Positions 50,760-62,050 of a stretch of DNA of 64,000 nt are shown here, piece after piece; the first letter of the stretch is position 1, and each line of letters starts with the position of its first letter. This DNA is from Pogonophryne albipinna (lineage: Eukaryota; Chordata; Actinopteri; Perciformes; Artedidraconidae). The translations under genes and the position numbers were made by a program. The stretch is taken from assembly GCA_028583405.1 (NCBI GenBank), contig CM053260.1:17499401-17563400 (forward strand). Direction: 5' to 3'. The notes below the pieces were generated by a model. It searched no databases, was not told the DNA's origin, and saw nothing but the letters and a program-made list of their open reading frames with translations.

Positions 50760-53151
50760 TTAGTAATTATATCGCTCGAAGTGGAGTCGAAAGAGATGAG
50801 TTTTCAGTCTGCGCGGGAAGATGTGCAGGCTATCTGCTGTCCTGATTTCAATGGGGAGCTCATTCCACCATTTTGGAGCCAGGATAGCAAACCGGCGTGT
50901 TTTTGCAGATGGGAACTTGGGTCCCCTTGGCAGCGAGGGTGCAGCGAGCTGTTTGGCTGATGCAGAGCGGAGTGCACGTGCTGGAGTGTACAGTTTAACC
51001 ATGTCCTGGATGTAGGAAGGGCCAGATCCATTCACAGCATGGTACGCAAGTACCATTGTCTTGAAGTGGATTCTAGCAGTTACTGGAAGCCAGTGAAGAG
51101 AGCGGAGGAGCGGTGTGGTGTGGGAAAATGTTGGAAGGTTGAAGACCAGACGAGCCGCTGAATTCTGGATGAGCTGCAGAGGTCGGATGGCACATGCAGG
51201 TAGACCAGCCAGGAGGGAGTTGCAGTAGTCTAGGCGTGAGATGACGAGAGCCTGGGCCAGAACCTGCGTCACTTTCTGGGTCAGGTGGGGACGTATCCTC
51301 CTGATGTTGTAAAGCATGTATCTGCAGCAGCGGATTGTAGCAGCGATGTTTGCAGTGAAGGACAGTTTGTTATCTAGGGTCACACCCAGATCCCTTGCAG
51401 TCTGAGTCGGGGAAACAATAGAGGTGCCGATTTTGATTGTCAGGTCATGAGTGGGACAATCTTTTCCTGGAAGGAAAAGCAGTTCAGTCTTGTCAAGGTT
51501 GAGCTTGAGGTGGTGAGCAGACATCCACTGAGAGATGTTCGCTAGACAAGCAGAGATGCGTGCGACGACCTGGGTCTCTGAGCGGGGAAAGGACAGAATG
51601 AATTGGGTGTCGTCAGTAGGGTTGGGTATCGTTTGAATTTCCACGATTCTGATTCCGATTCTACTTTTCGATTCCGGTTCTCAATTCCGATTCTTTGAGG
51701 GGCAGGGTAAAAAAAAAAGATTAAGTTCTTGTTGAGAAAAACAAGCATATCTGCCTTCTCAGGCATACCAGGAAGAAATGTTTGAACATTTTAAAGCAAA
51801 ATGCTTCAATCTGGTGCACTTTAAGCAGAATTACTAGAGACTAGATCTAGGGGGTACAACTCTAAACACCCATATGAAAAAGATCAGTTTACATTTTAAT
51901 AATTAAATAAGTATGTGAGCATAACCAATAACCTACCATAGACAATAACAAATACATGTAACGTATTTTATTTTTGTTGTTCATTCATATCTTACCATTT
52001 TATTTATGCATATGTTTTTATCTCTCCAGTTTAAAACGATATGTCTGGTTTACTGTCCTATAGTATACATTGGAATGATTTCAAACCTGTTTTATCCCAA
52101 TAATTATAAAGGAGTGCCTTGGAAATATGTGTTTACATAAATTGTGACCAAAACGTTTGAGACCCACTGAGATAACTTAGACTAAAGTGAACTATCTAAA
52201 CCCTCAGAGTCCTTTACCTCACTGAGCTGTATTTATCAGCCTCAGTCTGACTGGAGAGGACTCTCCCTCCACATCATTGTAGAAACATCTTCTTCTTATA
52301 TCCGTTAGAGCAGCTAGCACCAGATGCTAATAACAACAGCGCCGGTTCCAGTGCACCCTCCCTTTCTCCCTCGCTCACTCGCACTTTGGCTGTGAGCTGC
52401 GGGTGCCAGATAAGCCAACATCCCCTATTTTCATCACTTGCAGCACCCATCGTACAGGGCGAATGAAACGTGTAACCGGGGTGAAAAAGGGTGTTACATT
52501 TACTTAATTATGAATGTTGTTACATCAAGGCCGAAAATTAGGATGAGCACCAACGGTCAAAACATTTGTTTTCCCTCCCAGAGCTGTCAGCGCAGCGCCT
52601 CCACAGATCTTGTGCCCTAGGCGAACATCTATAACGCCAGTGCAACGGGGCGGCCCTAGTCTCAGGTTACGCTGTAGGAAGTGTAGGTACAACGCTACAT
52701 TTCCCGCCTCGCCGCAGTCATACAGTAGGCTACGGAGAGCGGCGAGAAACATTTCCTCAGGCATCGAAAAGCGGAACCGAAATTCACATTTCTAAATGAT
52801 GCCGTTGGAATCGAAATGTTGGAACCGGTTCCGAACCGGAACTCACATTTCTAAATGATGCCGTTGGAATCGAAATGTTCTCGGTACCCAAGCCTAGTAG
52901 TCAGCGTAGCAATGGTATTAAAAACCATGCGGGCTAATGACAGATCCGAGCGAGTTTGTGTACAGGGAGAAGAGGAGGGGACCAAGAACAGAGCCCTGAG
53001 GGACCCCTGTAGTTAATTGACAAGGGTCGGACTCTGACCCTTTCCAAGTTACCCTGTAGGTACGGTCTTTGAGGTATGAGGTGAGGAGGGAAAGTGCAGA
53101 GCCTGAAACTCCAAGTTCTTGGAGAGTGCGAAGGAGGATCTGATGGTTCAC
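50760..53151 (-). pseudogene. Interrupted L2 reverse transcriptase fragment
   Basis: 50760-51620 encodes the C-terminal part (TQFILSFPRSETQVVARISA through FRLHFERYNY). 52918-53151 encodes NHQILLRTLQELGVSGSALS through TGVPQGSVLGPLLF. A short remnant of the GFKAGHSTET segment lies beyond 55185. The insertions of 51617-52896 and 53196-55176 destroy the gene. Confidence 0.85.
51617..52896. mobile_element. hAT element (1280 bp) inside L2 copy 3
   Basis: The ends are TAGGGTTGGGTATCG and, inverted, TAGGCTTGGGTACCG. The flanking 8-bp copies are GTCGTCAG (51609-51616) and GTAGTCAG (52897-52904), one mismatch. A 59-bp direct duplication near 52783-52879 lies close to the right end. The middle part shares sequence with the hAT at 29997-30978. 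No transposase frame is visible. Confidence 0.87.
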
Positions 53152-53195
53152 CGTGTCGAATGCAGCAGACAGGTCCAGAAGGATGATGACAGAGG

Positions 53196-55176
53196 TAGGG
53201 CTGGGCGATTTTTTCGGTTTTAACGATTAATTTGCATTTTTACTTTCCTACGGTTTGTGAAATGGCTGAACCGAAAAATCGCGATTTAAAAACATTTCCA
53301 GACTCCGCAGATTTGTTTTGCTTTAAGGGACTCCGTAGAGGCTTACTCTCTCACTTTCCAGAACGCGCACAAAACTCAGCCACATTGCCTGTGACTACCC
53401 GATCTGCAGCTCTGTGTACACATATATCACTTAAATTATTCAATACATCCTTTGTAGTAAAGTAAAAATTACATGTTTAATATAAATGATTTGCTGTGGC
53501 CAATTGTTTTCATTGCATTTACAGACCGTGTAACTCTCTGATACCACCCAATGAATGCATTGACTTGCTTGTAGAACCACGCTACACAAAACAGATAGCA
53601 ACACCTATAAAAACTATTTAAAAAAAGGGGCTACTGTATCGACCTATATAAAGTATATATATTTTTTCAAAATACCAAAAAGATCCTGCATTTTAGCCAT
53701 GCCTCATTTCGCTCCATTTGCTCTTTCCAGCGCTGTTTTTGCAGGGGGCTGATTCTGTGAGCTGCAGCTGAGCACGCCCCCCTGCAGGAGAGGGGAGCGT
53801 GCTCTGAGATCAGCTGCTGGGCTGTCAGAAGAGGGGGAGCAAAAGAGATCTCCGTCTTCCGTGTTTTATTCTTATAGAAGTAAGAAGAGAAGTAACGGGG
53901 CAGAAACTCTCCCTTTTACGCAGCGGCCCAGACATAGACATCAAACGGCGACACATATTCAGTTGGCAGTTACTTTGGCATTAGGGCAGGGATATCTAGA
54001 TACTTTCCAAGGTTTGACATCATGAATTGTACTACTTTTAAAGCAAGCAACGATGTTTTCAAAGCTGTAATCAAAAAGCTCCTCAAAAACACTATCGAAG
54101 CAGTTCCTGCCGTTGCTACGTTAGTTCAAACGGTAACAACGGACTACTTTTCTTAGCGGATGCTTGTCAATTTAAATCAATACATAAAACTATTTTTAAA
54201 TCAATAAAATCATTTTCTAAATCCATAAAAGCATTTCAATTAATATTGGGAGTCATGTCGTTACTTTGTTGAGAATGTGGCCATGTGTAATAAGCGGGAT
54301 AATGTGCACATTGCATAATGTGCCTTCATGCCGATCTAGATCCCTCCGCAAAAAAAACAAAAAAACGGCTCGTTCGCGGGCGAGAGCCGGCTCCCGTCGT
54401 TCACTTAAAAGAGCCGGCTCTTTGAGCCGGCTCGTTCGCGACCGACACATCACTCCTGACAGTGTCGTCTACCTCCCAGTCAGAGCAGGACAACATTGAA
54501 GCTGAGCTGTCATCCTATTTGTTGTCGTCTGAGACAGACCCTGATACAGACCCACTGCAGTGGTGGAAGCTACATGAAGCTAACTTCCCAAGACTGAGTA
54601 ATCTGGCCAAGAAATATCTCTCCATTCCTGCCACAAGTGCCCCTTCGGAGAGGGTTTTCAGTACGGGGGGTAACATTAACATGCCAAAGAGCATGCCTCA
54701 AGCCAGAGGTAGTAGACAGGCTTGTCTTCCTCGCGAAAAACCTGTAGACAACTTTCTAGAAAGTTAAAGGGATGTTATTTTGTTTGAGGGTATTTTTTTA
54801 TTATTCATTTCATTATCATTATTTATTATCTGTTGTATTTCATTTTACAAGTTTTTTCAGGGATGGCCTGAAAGAGATTTTTTTTTCAGTTTGATTTAAA
54901 AAAAATCTTTGCACATTAATGACAGCCAAGTGCCGTGGTGCTGTTTTTATTTTTATTTTTTTATTCTTGAACAACTGATTTGTTCACATAGGCCTAGACT
55001 ACTTGGTAATCTCATTTATTTGTATTGTGTTAATAAAGAAAATATGTATTTACATTTTGCCTTGGTCTGGTTTGTTTAGAAAAAAACAGAAAAAAAAATC
55101 GAGGTTTAAATCGAAAATTGTCCATTAGTTAGAAAAAAATCGAGATTTTATTTTTAGGCCAAATCGCCCAGCCCTA
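53196..55176. mobile_element. hAT element (1981 bp) inside L2 copy 3, with transposase remnant
   Basis: The ends are TAGGGCTGGGCGATTT and its near-perfect inverse. The flanks are a perfect 8-bp duplication, GACAGAGG (53188-53195 and 55177-55184). The uninterrupted L2 copy 1 shows the empty site. A transposase C-terminus lies at 54462-54767. GAGCCGGCTC palindromes at about 54366-54440 look like the end of another small element nested inside. Confidence 0.9.
54462..54767 (+). pseudogene. hAT transposase C-terminal dimerisation domain, fragment
   Basis: About 100 residues include LQWWKLHEANFPRLSNLAKK and YLSIPATSAPSERVFSTGGN, the hallmark of the hAT-type C-terminal dimerisation domain. The catalytic core and BED finger are missing, so this is a remnant of the element's own transposase (DNA cutting and joining in the nucleus, family knowledge). 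Confidence 0.85.
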
Positions 55177-55290
55177 GACAGAGGAGAGGGAGGCTGCTTT
55201 AGCAGTGTGCAGTTCCTCAGAGACAGCAAGGAGGGCAGTTTCTGTTGAGTGACCTGCCTTGAAACCAGACTGGTGCGGATCATGACAGAC

Positions 55291-58200
55291 ATGACAGATG
55301 AGATGAGAGAGGACTCGTGCCGTCTTGAATATCTGTGTCAAACATATTTAACTATGTACACTAAAAAGGAAGATTACACAAGGACAATCTTAGTCTGTGA
55401 ATGTAACCGACTATAAAAGTGCACATATCCCTTATAAAGTGGGGAGCTACTGACTGTAATTAGGGGACAGCTCATCATCACGGCTAGTAGGAGTTGGAAT
55501 AAGCTCACACCAGCTTGAATATGAACAACTTCTACTTAACTGTTACATTAGCAAATGTGAAATACTTTCAATCTCTTTAGTTGTCTTTGGCATTTATTGA
55601 ATATGCTCTTGTTCCTTAAAGCAGTGGTCACAGTGAACATAAGCGTTTTCATAATTTTGTACTTATTTAAAACAACCACATGCCCAGTAGTAAGTTACAA
55701 GAAATGCTGGTTAAGCACCATGTTTTTTTGCAGCACCATAAATTCCTGTGTAACATGTTAGGCATCATTTGACTCTGCATATGCACCAATTACACGTCAA
55801 TACACGTGTAGCTCAGATGAGCTTGCATGTATTGCCCTCCGCTGTTAGAGTCCGAGAGGAAGTGTCAGCGCACACGAGAGGGCAGAGACAGTAGTGTAGA
55901 AGAGAGAGAGGGATGCACTGGAGAAGCAGGCCAAAGGGCGCGGGGGGCTGGAGAGATGGAGTAAAAACAGATAGGATATAAACATAGATACAGCGAGTAG
56001 GGGAGGGGTGACCTCTTTGTCACAATGACTTTCTGTGTCACAAGGCGGATGTGAGAGGGGAATAGTATGCGAGCACTCGACAGTGGCCCAGAGAGAAGAA
56101 AACAACACAAACAGCCTCATTTTGTTATCCTAAAAGAAGGCTAAAAATATACTGTCACAAGCCACTTCAATTACTAGCTAAAAATAAATAAATGTCTCAT
56201 CTCTGACAGCCTCTCCTCTTGAGAGTATCCGGGAAAATATTATTGCTATAAGATTTAAATGTTTTGTATGATTTATCTCAGTTGGTGTTGCTTTTACTCC
56301 CTTTATTTAATCGAGATGTTTATCCCTAATGCAAATCCCTTCTTGGCCTAAAAGACTAAAGCACGGAATGGATTGGATAACAACCCATGTGACAACCTAC
56401 ACACCCCCCTGCTCAGCCAATGAGAAAAAAAGACATTGAAGACTGGCACAGTTCCGTTTTTGGAGTTTAACAAAGGACATAGACTAAATCTGATGATTGC
56501 TTCCTCAGATGAACCTTGAAATGGCAGAAAATAGGGATAAATGACTATTTTCTGAAGCAAAAATGTCTTGTTTTGTCCAACCAACAGACCAAGCCCAAAG
56601 ATATACCAGTAAGCAGCTGGAAGATGGAGATGTTTGGCATTGACAAATTCATAATTTCAGCTTTAGTTAAAGTATTCACAATTGTTGACAAACGAAGAGA
56701 GAGGAATTGATCACGTAGCGCAAAATAATCCCTTTAGGATCCGAAACTGATTAATCCTAAAGAAAGGGGTGAAATAAACTCAATCTGATGAATAAGGGGA
56801 TAAAAAGATGGAAAAGACATGTGAACTGGAAGCCTGGGGTTTGGGAGTCTCAGTGAAACAGCATCAGTGGTCAATGAGCAGGAGATGAGGCCTGCTGTAA
56901 TTACGCGCTGTACCGCAAACTGACTCAGGCATGTCATTTTAAATGGGTGGTGAAAGCTGCAAAATAAAGACATTACCCTAATTTTGGTGGCGTAGCTAGG
57001 GAGTTTCCTTTTCTTTTTACCCCAACAAATTAAACGAAGTGCTTCTTGGCATGCAGTGGAGCAGTGACTCGTCTTTTCCTCCTTTGATTTATTTATATCA
57101 TGTATGAGATGGCACACATGTGTCCCTTAACCTAGGGACTGACGTGACAACCAGTCCCAGGTTAGATTTAAAAACGCGACACTGTCTGCAGAAGCCTTAA
57201 TGTCAACATTTGATAAATTGTTGAATCTAAAGATGAATTGTCTTGTGCTGTTGGGGGTCTGGGCTTAATTAAGAACAACATGTCTTGTCATAGAAAATAA
57301 TATCTATAAAACGTTGGTCTAACCGACACCACATTACAAGTCCAGCGATTAAATATGAACTACTGGCCAATTTTTTATTTAGTGGAGTTGAAGGAATATT
57401 CTACCCAAGTGTGCATAAAATAATATAACCTGTGTCTCATTTATCAGCGTAAATTGTTTACACCATCTGCATCCCAAATGTATATGTCTAACTCGCACCT
57501 TCTAATTAGCTGACATTAGATGTCAATCAGTGCTAGATTAAATCTCGACTACAGATGGTGAGAACCTTAGGGACATAGAGTCGAGACTTGTTAAGTGCCA
57601 ATATGAGATATAGTAACACTCTACACCGATGATATTGCACAATGAGTGCAGTACTTCGAAAATGGTAATTCCTGAATATTTGTATTACTGCTGCAGTTTT
57701 AGCTGATGTAAAATATTCATCCAGGGATAAGTGCCAAGGAGAACCATGGCAGGAATCCAAAACCACTCATAAAAGGTAGCTTATTTCCTTCTGTTCTACT
57801 TGCTACTTCATGTCATGCTGCGCCATTGGTTTTCTTTGTCAGGTGCCAGCTAATACGAAAAAGACATAAGTGAGAGCTTAGCTGCAAAAAAGATCTGGAG
57901 CACAGCCCAGATGTTAGATTAACTTTCATCAAAGTCAATATTAAGTGATTATAAACCCCACCCTCCACCAACGCCTACCATCTAATAAAACTAATTAAGT
58001 GGGGCCATTATTGCCTGGTAGTTGAAATGAAACGTGATCGTGGACAAGGCAAGATATACCAAAGTGGGTAAAGAGGAGGATCCAGACAGCGTTTCAAGGA
58101 GGGATCATTTTAACTGCACACAGACGTGCAGAAGAGCGGGAAATAAAAAATAAAAACTCTGGCATCACGTCTCAAGAATGTCAGCAATGAGCTTACAGAC

Positions 58201-60895
58201 CACATCCCAACACATAAGAGTCAGAGTCGGAATCACATCCAGACCTATAACAGCAGAGGAGGAAAGAGATGGATTGCTGTGGAACGCCTGACAGGGAGAA
58301 GGAGGACCTGCCTGACAGTCCAATGAGCATCCTCCGTCAACATCACATGACGCAATCCCAGAAATGGTTCTGAAATTGTTCCATGCTGCCAAAAGTTTCT
58401 CTTAAAGGGAAAGACGAGAGAGAGCGAGAGAGAACAGGGAGAAGATGTGGAAAGGGTTGGAGGGAGAAAACACAAGGCGATGTGTTTTACTGCATACCTC
58501 GGGCAAGGTCATACGAGTACAGAAGAGACATCATATCTGGAATGACCCGGCCTGCAGATCAGGGTTATGAACACATGGACCTATGACCCACACATTAAAG
58601 TACACACACCTTAATTCAAATATGATGTGAGTTTAGAAATTGCCTTAGAGAAACAATATGGGAAAAACCGATCGGGAAAAGAGAACAATGGACAAAAAGA
58701 GACAATGTGGACATAACAACAAGTCGACAAACTGAGTGAATGCAGCTAAACAACTGGCTGAGCAGACTAGTCCAGTCCTGTCCCTTTGCTTCCCTCTCTC
58801 TCTCCCTCCCGCAGCCTCCACGGGTCTATCTCATGCTCTTTTCCTGCGATCACAGGGAGCATGTTTCAGCAGCCGTAACAGCACATGACAAGGGGACCTG
58901 TGCCCCACACAGGACGGGCTAAACTGGGGTGGAAGGGGTGGGTCACATGTCCTGTGTCCAACCCTATGGTCTGTGCACCACTCCCCCCCCCCCTGCCCAG
59001 GCCCCAGCGCTGGTCTGCAAGGCGAGAGAGAGGCAGTGACGGCAGCCTGCCCCCTTATGCTGGGCCCCTTGCTGGACTCTGGAGAGGGAAAAGAGACGAG
59101 GCAGGGAGAGGCCCACTCAAACACACACCGAAAGTCCTGTTTATTTCTATGCCGAATTTGACAGAGAATGCCCATTCTCAAGCACAGAGAGTTGAGCACG
59201 CAGAGAGCCAACTGGACAAAACCGGACAGGCAACAGAAATCTGGGTGAGGTGGGTGCAAATGCGAAAGCCCACAAGTTGAAGTTATATAATCTCAACTAA
59301 ATGGTATCGCCCCGCTCGGGAAATACGTAAATACTGTAGATGAGAAACAACAAAACACTTTTGAAAGATGGAAAAAATGTATACGTCACATCCATAATTC
59401 AGTTGAAAATAAATAAATCTAGATATCCTTCAATGCCCTATTTATCAAACAATTAATTATATTATTTTATTCTGGACGATATCTTTCTGCATGACCTGTG
59501 CTCCATATACAAAAAAATTCTACCTGTGTGATGATGTGTTTGGCCTACAAACCATTAACCACGTAATTGAGGACCAAAAGACATTAGGGGGAACTTAACA
59601 CTTCATTAGTCTCATATGCAACTCAACATATGTGGAAAACAGCACGCATGTACAGACGTACACACAAGTGGGTCTTTACAAATACAGCAGCCTCCTTCTT
59701 TCTATAGGGTTACATGTGAGAGGAAGGGACCAATTACTGTAGTCACGAAAGGGGGGTGGGGCGGGTATTTCAACGTACAGAAGACCTAATGGACTGTACC
59801 ATCTCCACAGCACACAGGTCCATTACAACCTGCTACAGATAAAGTCAATACAGACACCAATGGAGCCCATTTTGTATCTTCACACACAGAAATACATTGA
59901 AAATGCATTCAGAGGTTGAAGGATGAATGGTCCTCATTTGGGTTGAGTCGTACATTTCCACAACATATAAATGCAGAACATGTGTGGCCGTTGATCTCAA
60001 GAGTGCAAAGTTGTTGAGGAAAGACGACAAATTCACTTTTCTAAAACAAGCAATGAAGAAGCAGACATAAAAACACCATCTTCCCTACTGCGTTACAAAT
60101 GTCCATCTCAATATTCAAATGTGTATTTACCTCCTGTAATTTGGTCCCCTTCGTATGTACTTTGAAGGGATGAGCAGCAGAGAGAAGCGCTAGAGGCTTT
60201 TTGAATTTCCGAATCAAGTAAGACAAGACGCTCGTAGTAGTGATGTCATTATCAGGCAGGGGCTCAGTTCTACATGACTATGCTGTCAGTGGTTAAGGAG
60301 TAAAAATAGGTGTAGATTTAGAAATAATCCTGCCACGCTGTGTGTGTTTGTTTATGTTCCTAATGCTTAGACATATTTTTGGACATGGTCTAACTGTATG
60401 TTACATGAAAAGTGGGCTGAATTCTCCACTGACCCCTGCAGCGTATCCATGTTTTATCAAATGTTATTGTGATATTAAAAAGGGAGCGAACTAGCTCATA
60501 ATTAATTAAATAAATTATGGGGGAAATTCCACAAGTGTGCACATCCATATAAGTCAGGCCTTTAATTTAAAAAGGGGTCACTCATGTAGGTCACAAAGTA
60601 CTGACATTTAACTTATTTCATATTGTGATGTTACATTCATGGAAATATTGATAATAGTTAATGCATTACATCTTAATACATTTGTATTTGTTCAAAGAAT
60701 CATAGTTGTGAAATCACGAGACTGAAACAATTCCAGGAGATACGATTGCGGAAATGCGTAACATCAAAGCCACATAGTTAGGAGTTGATCACATGTTAAT
60801 AATAGAATATTTCAGAGGAGATGTTCAAAATACAGCAAGCCACAAATATACACGTGCAGGAGGCATGTCTTCAAAGCAACACAACAATGTCTCAC
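55291..60895 (-). other. vdr first-intron DNA without clear transposons
   Basis: 5.6 kb between L2 copy 3 and the 74-bp 5' exon. It is less cluttered with repeats than the rest of the intron. No exon could be supported, though alternative vdr 5' exons may lie here. Frames around 58831-59280 overlap on both strands and match nothing. Confidence 0.5.
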
Positions 60896-60969
60896 CTGAG
60901 GCTTTAGCATTCCCTTGAACAATAGGTAAGTGTTGAAACCTTGTCTCAGTTTTTCCCAAGTTGTTAATC
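60896..60969 (-). other. vdr: Probable non-coding 5' exon of vdr (74 bp)
   Basis: On the minus strand, a good polypyrimidine tract (TTTTGCTTTTCTATTGAACAG) precedes 60969, and CTCAG|GTGAGA, a near-perfect donor, follows 60896. There is no long frame inside. It sits 23.3 kb upstream of the ATG exon, as VDR 5' exons commonly do. Joined to the ATG exon, its only ATG starts a five-codon uORF ending in TGA that overlaps the vdr start. No transcript data are available, so this rests on splice signals. Confidence 0.5.
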
Positions 60970-61248
60970 CTGTTCAATAGAAAAGCAAAATGGCATGTCG
61001 CAAGTCAGTGAGTGGGCCTCGTACCTGACCAGCCGTCCCTCTGTTTATATAACAGTGAATTACTTTCAACAGCAACATACGCACTCAATTGTGATCAACA
61101 TGAAGTGCGTAGACACACACACACACACACACACACTGATAAAACAACAGATTAAAACTGTGTCAAACCTGTTTCCTACGAGGACTTGAGCAACATAAAT
61201 TACAATTACTCAACTTTAGCATTCCTCCTGTGCATGCAAGTTTCATAC

Positions 61249-61470
61249 CTCGGCTCAACTTTTCCCCATGAAGACCCGAGTTGCGTTTAATCCTCTTTAG
61301 TCTCTCCGTTGGTCGTCGTGTTCAGTCATGCTCTTGCAAAGTGAGTCCCCTCCATGTTGCCTGCTGGGTGGGTTAGCTTCGAGCAGAGAGAGGACCGCGC
61401 TGTACTAAACTCAAAAATGTGAGACGACTTGGGGAGAAAACGTCAAACTCGTACGCCCTTCTAGACGTCG

Positions 61471-61528
<58 letters not shown>

Positions 61529-61620
61529 CAGCGCTGGTAGTAGCTAGCGTTAGCGTGGCTAGCTGGCTGCTTTAACCCTAAAACGAGGCACGAAGTCCAA
61601 CCAGCTTACTAACCACTCTG
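61249..61620 (-). other. vdr: Probable vdr exon 1 (5' UTR); upstream edge uncertain
   Basis: On the minus strand, CCGAG|GTATGA at 61249/61248 is a plausible donor just downstream of a CpG-rich stretch. The interval also contains a (CA)n tract at 61472-61527. The start site cannot be placed from sequence, and the upper boundary is a guess. The call rests on the donor, the promoter-like DNA beyond it and the downstream 74-bp exon. Confidence 0.35.
61472..61527. repeat. (CA)n microsatellite near the presumed vdr exon 1
   Basis: About 28 CA units within the CpG-rich 5' region of vdr; possibly transcribed in the 5' UTR as (GT)n. Confidence 0.97.
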
Positions 61621-61779
61621 CGACCGCGGCCGACGAACATCCAGCGGAAAAACAGTCGAGACGCAGATTTATTTAAAAGACGTGCAAACGTACGCACTAA
61701 CATGGAGAAAACTCAATCACACCTACGGTAGTTCGACGTGAAATACCTCCTTCTTCAGGACCCAAATAGATGGCCATTA

Positions 61780-62050
61780 CTTTTTGTTATGCACCGCCCC
61801 CTCTTCAGGACCTCTACGGGAAAAAAGGGATTTCCCCCCCAGCCCCTCCGGTAACCAATCACCGGTGGGCTCGACGTGTATCCCTTGCTGTGATTGGTGA
61901 CATTTCGGCCGAGCCCGCTTTTCTTTGGTCGGCTCCGGGGCCCATAAGCGGAGAGCCGCCCCCTCAAACAGGGGTGTGTCGTGACGTCAGAGGTAACGGA
62001 GAGGTAAACAACTTTGACCGCGTGAGGTTTAAAGCAACATCGTTTCGCCT
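61780..62050. promoter_or_regulatory. CpG-rich promoter region with CCAAT boxes and a CRE
   Basis: The stretch is much richer in G+C and CpG than its surroundings. It has CCAAT on the plus strand (61855-61859), CCAAT on the minus strand (ATTGG, 61893-61897) and a perfect palindromic CRE, TGACGTCA, at 61982-61989. The two CCAAT boxes lie in a loose mirror arrangement. It lies just upstream of the presumed vdr 5' exons and is probably the vdr promoter; the symmetry would also allow divergent transcription to the right. Confidence 0.45.

Larger units (their letters stand above)
50572..55290 (-). mobile_element. L2 LINE copy 3, antisense and split by two hAT elements
   Basis: The L2 pieces are 50572-51616, 52905-53187 and 55185-55290. 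Read on the minus strand, they join at the two target duplications into one L2 fragment matching copy 1 from about its position 10720 to its 3' end. The catalytic YADD segment is cut by the left hAT. The 3' end, ACATTTAGCTGACGCTTTTA on the plus strand, is at 50580. The LINE is in vdr intron 1 and in the same direction as vdr. Confidence 0.85.

Noticed and set aside
54462..54767. Considered as a cellular ZBED-like gene
   Set aside because: It lies within hAT ends with a perfect 8-bp duplication and lacks the rest of the protein, so it is a transposase remnant.
58831..59280. Overlapping frames of 142 and 131 codons in vdr intron 1
   Set aside because: They lie on opposite strands of the same low-complexity, C/G-rich stretch, with no domains and no splice context.
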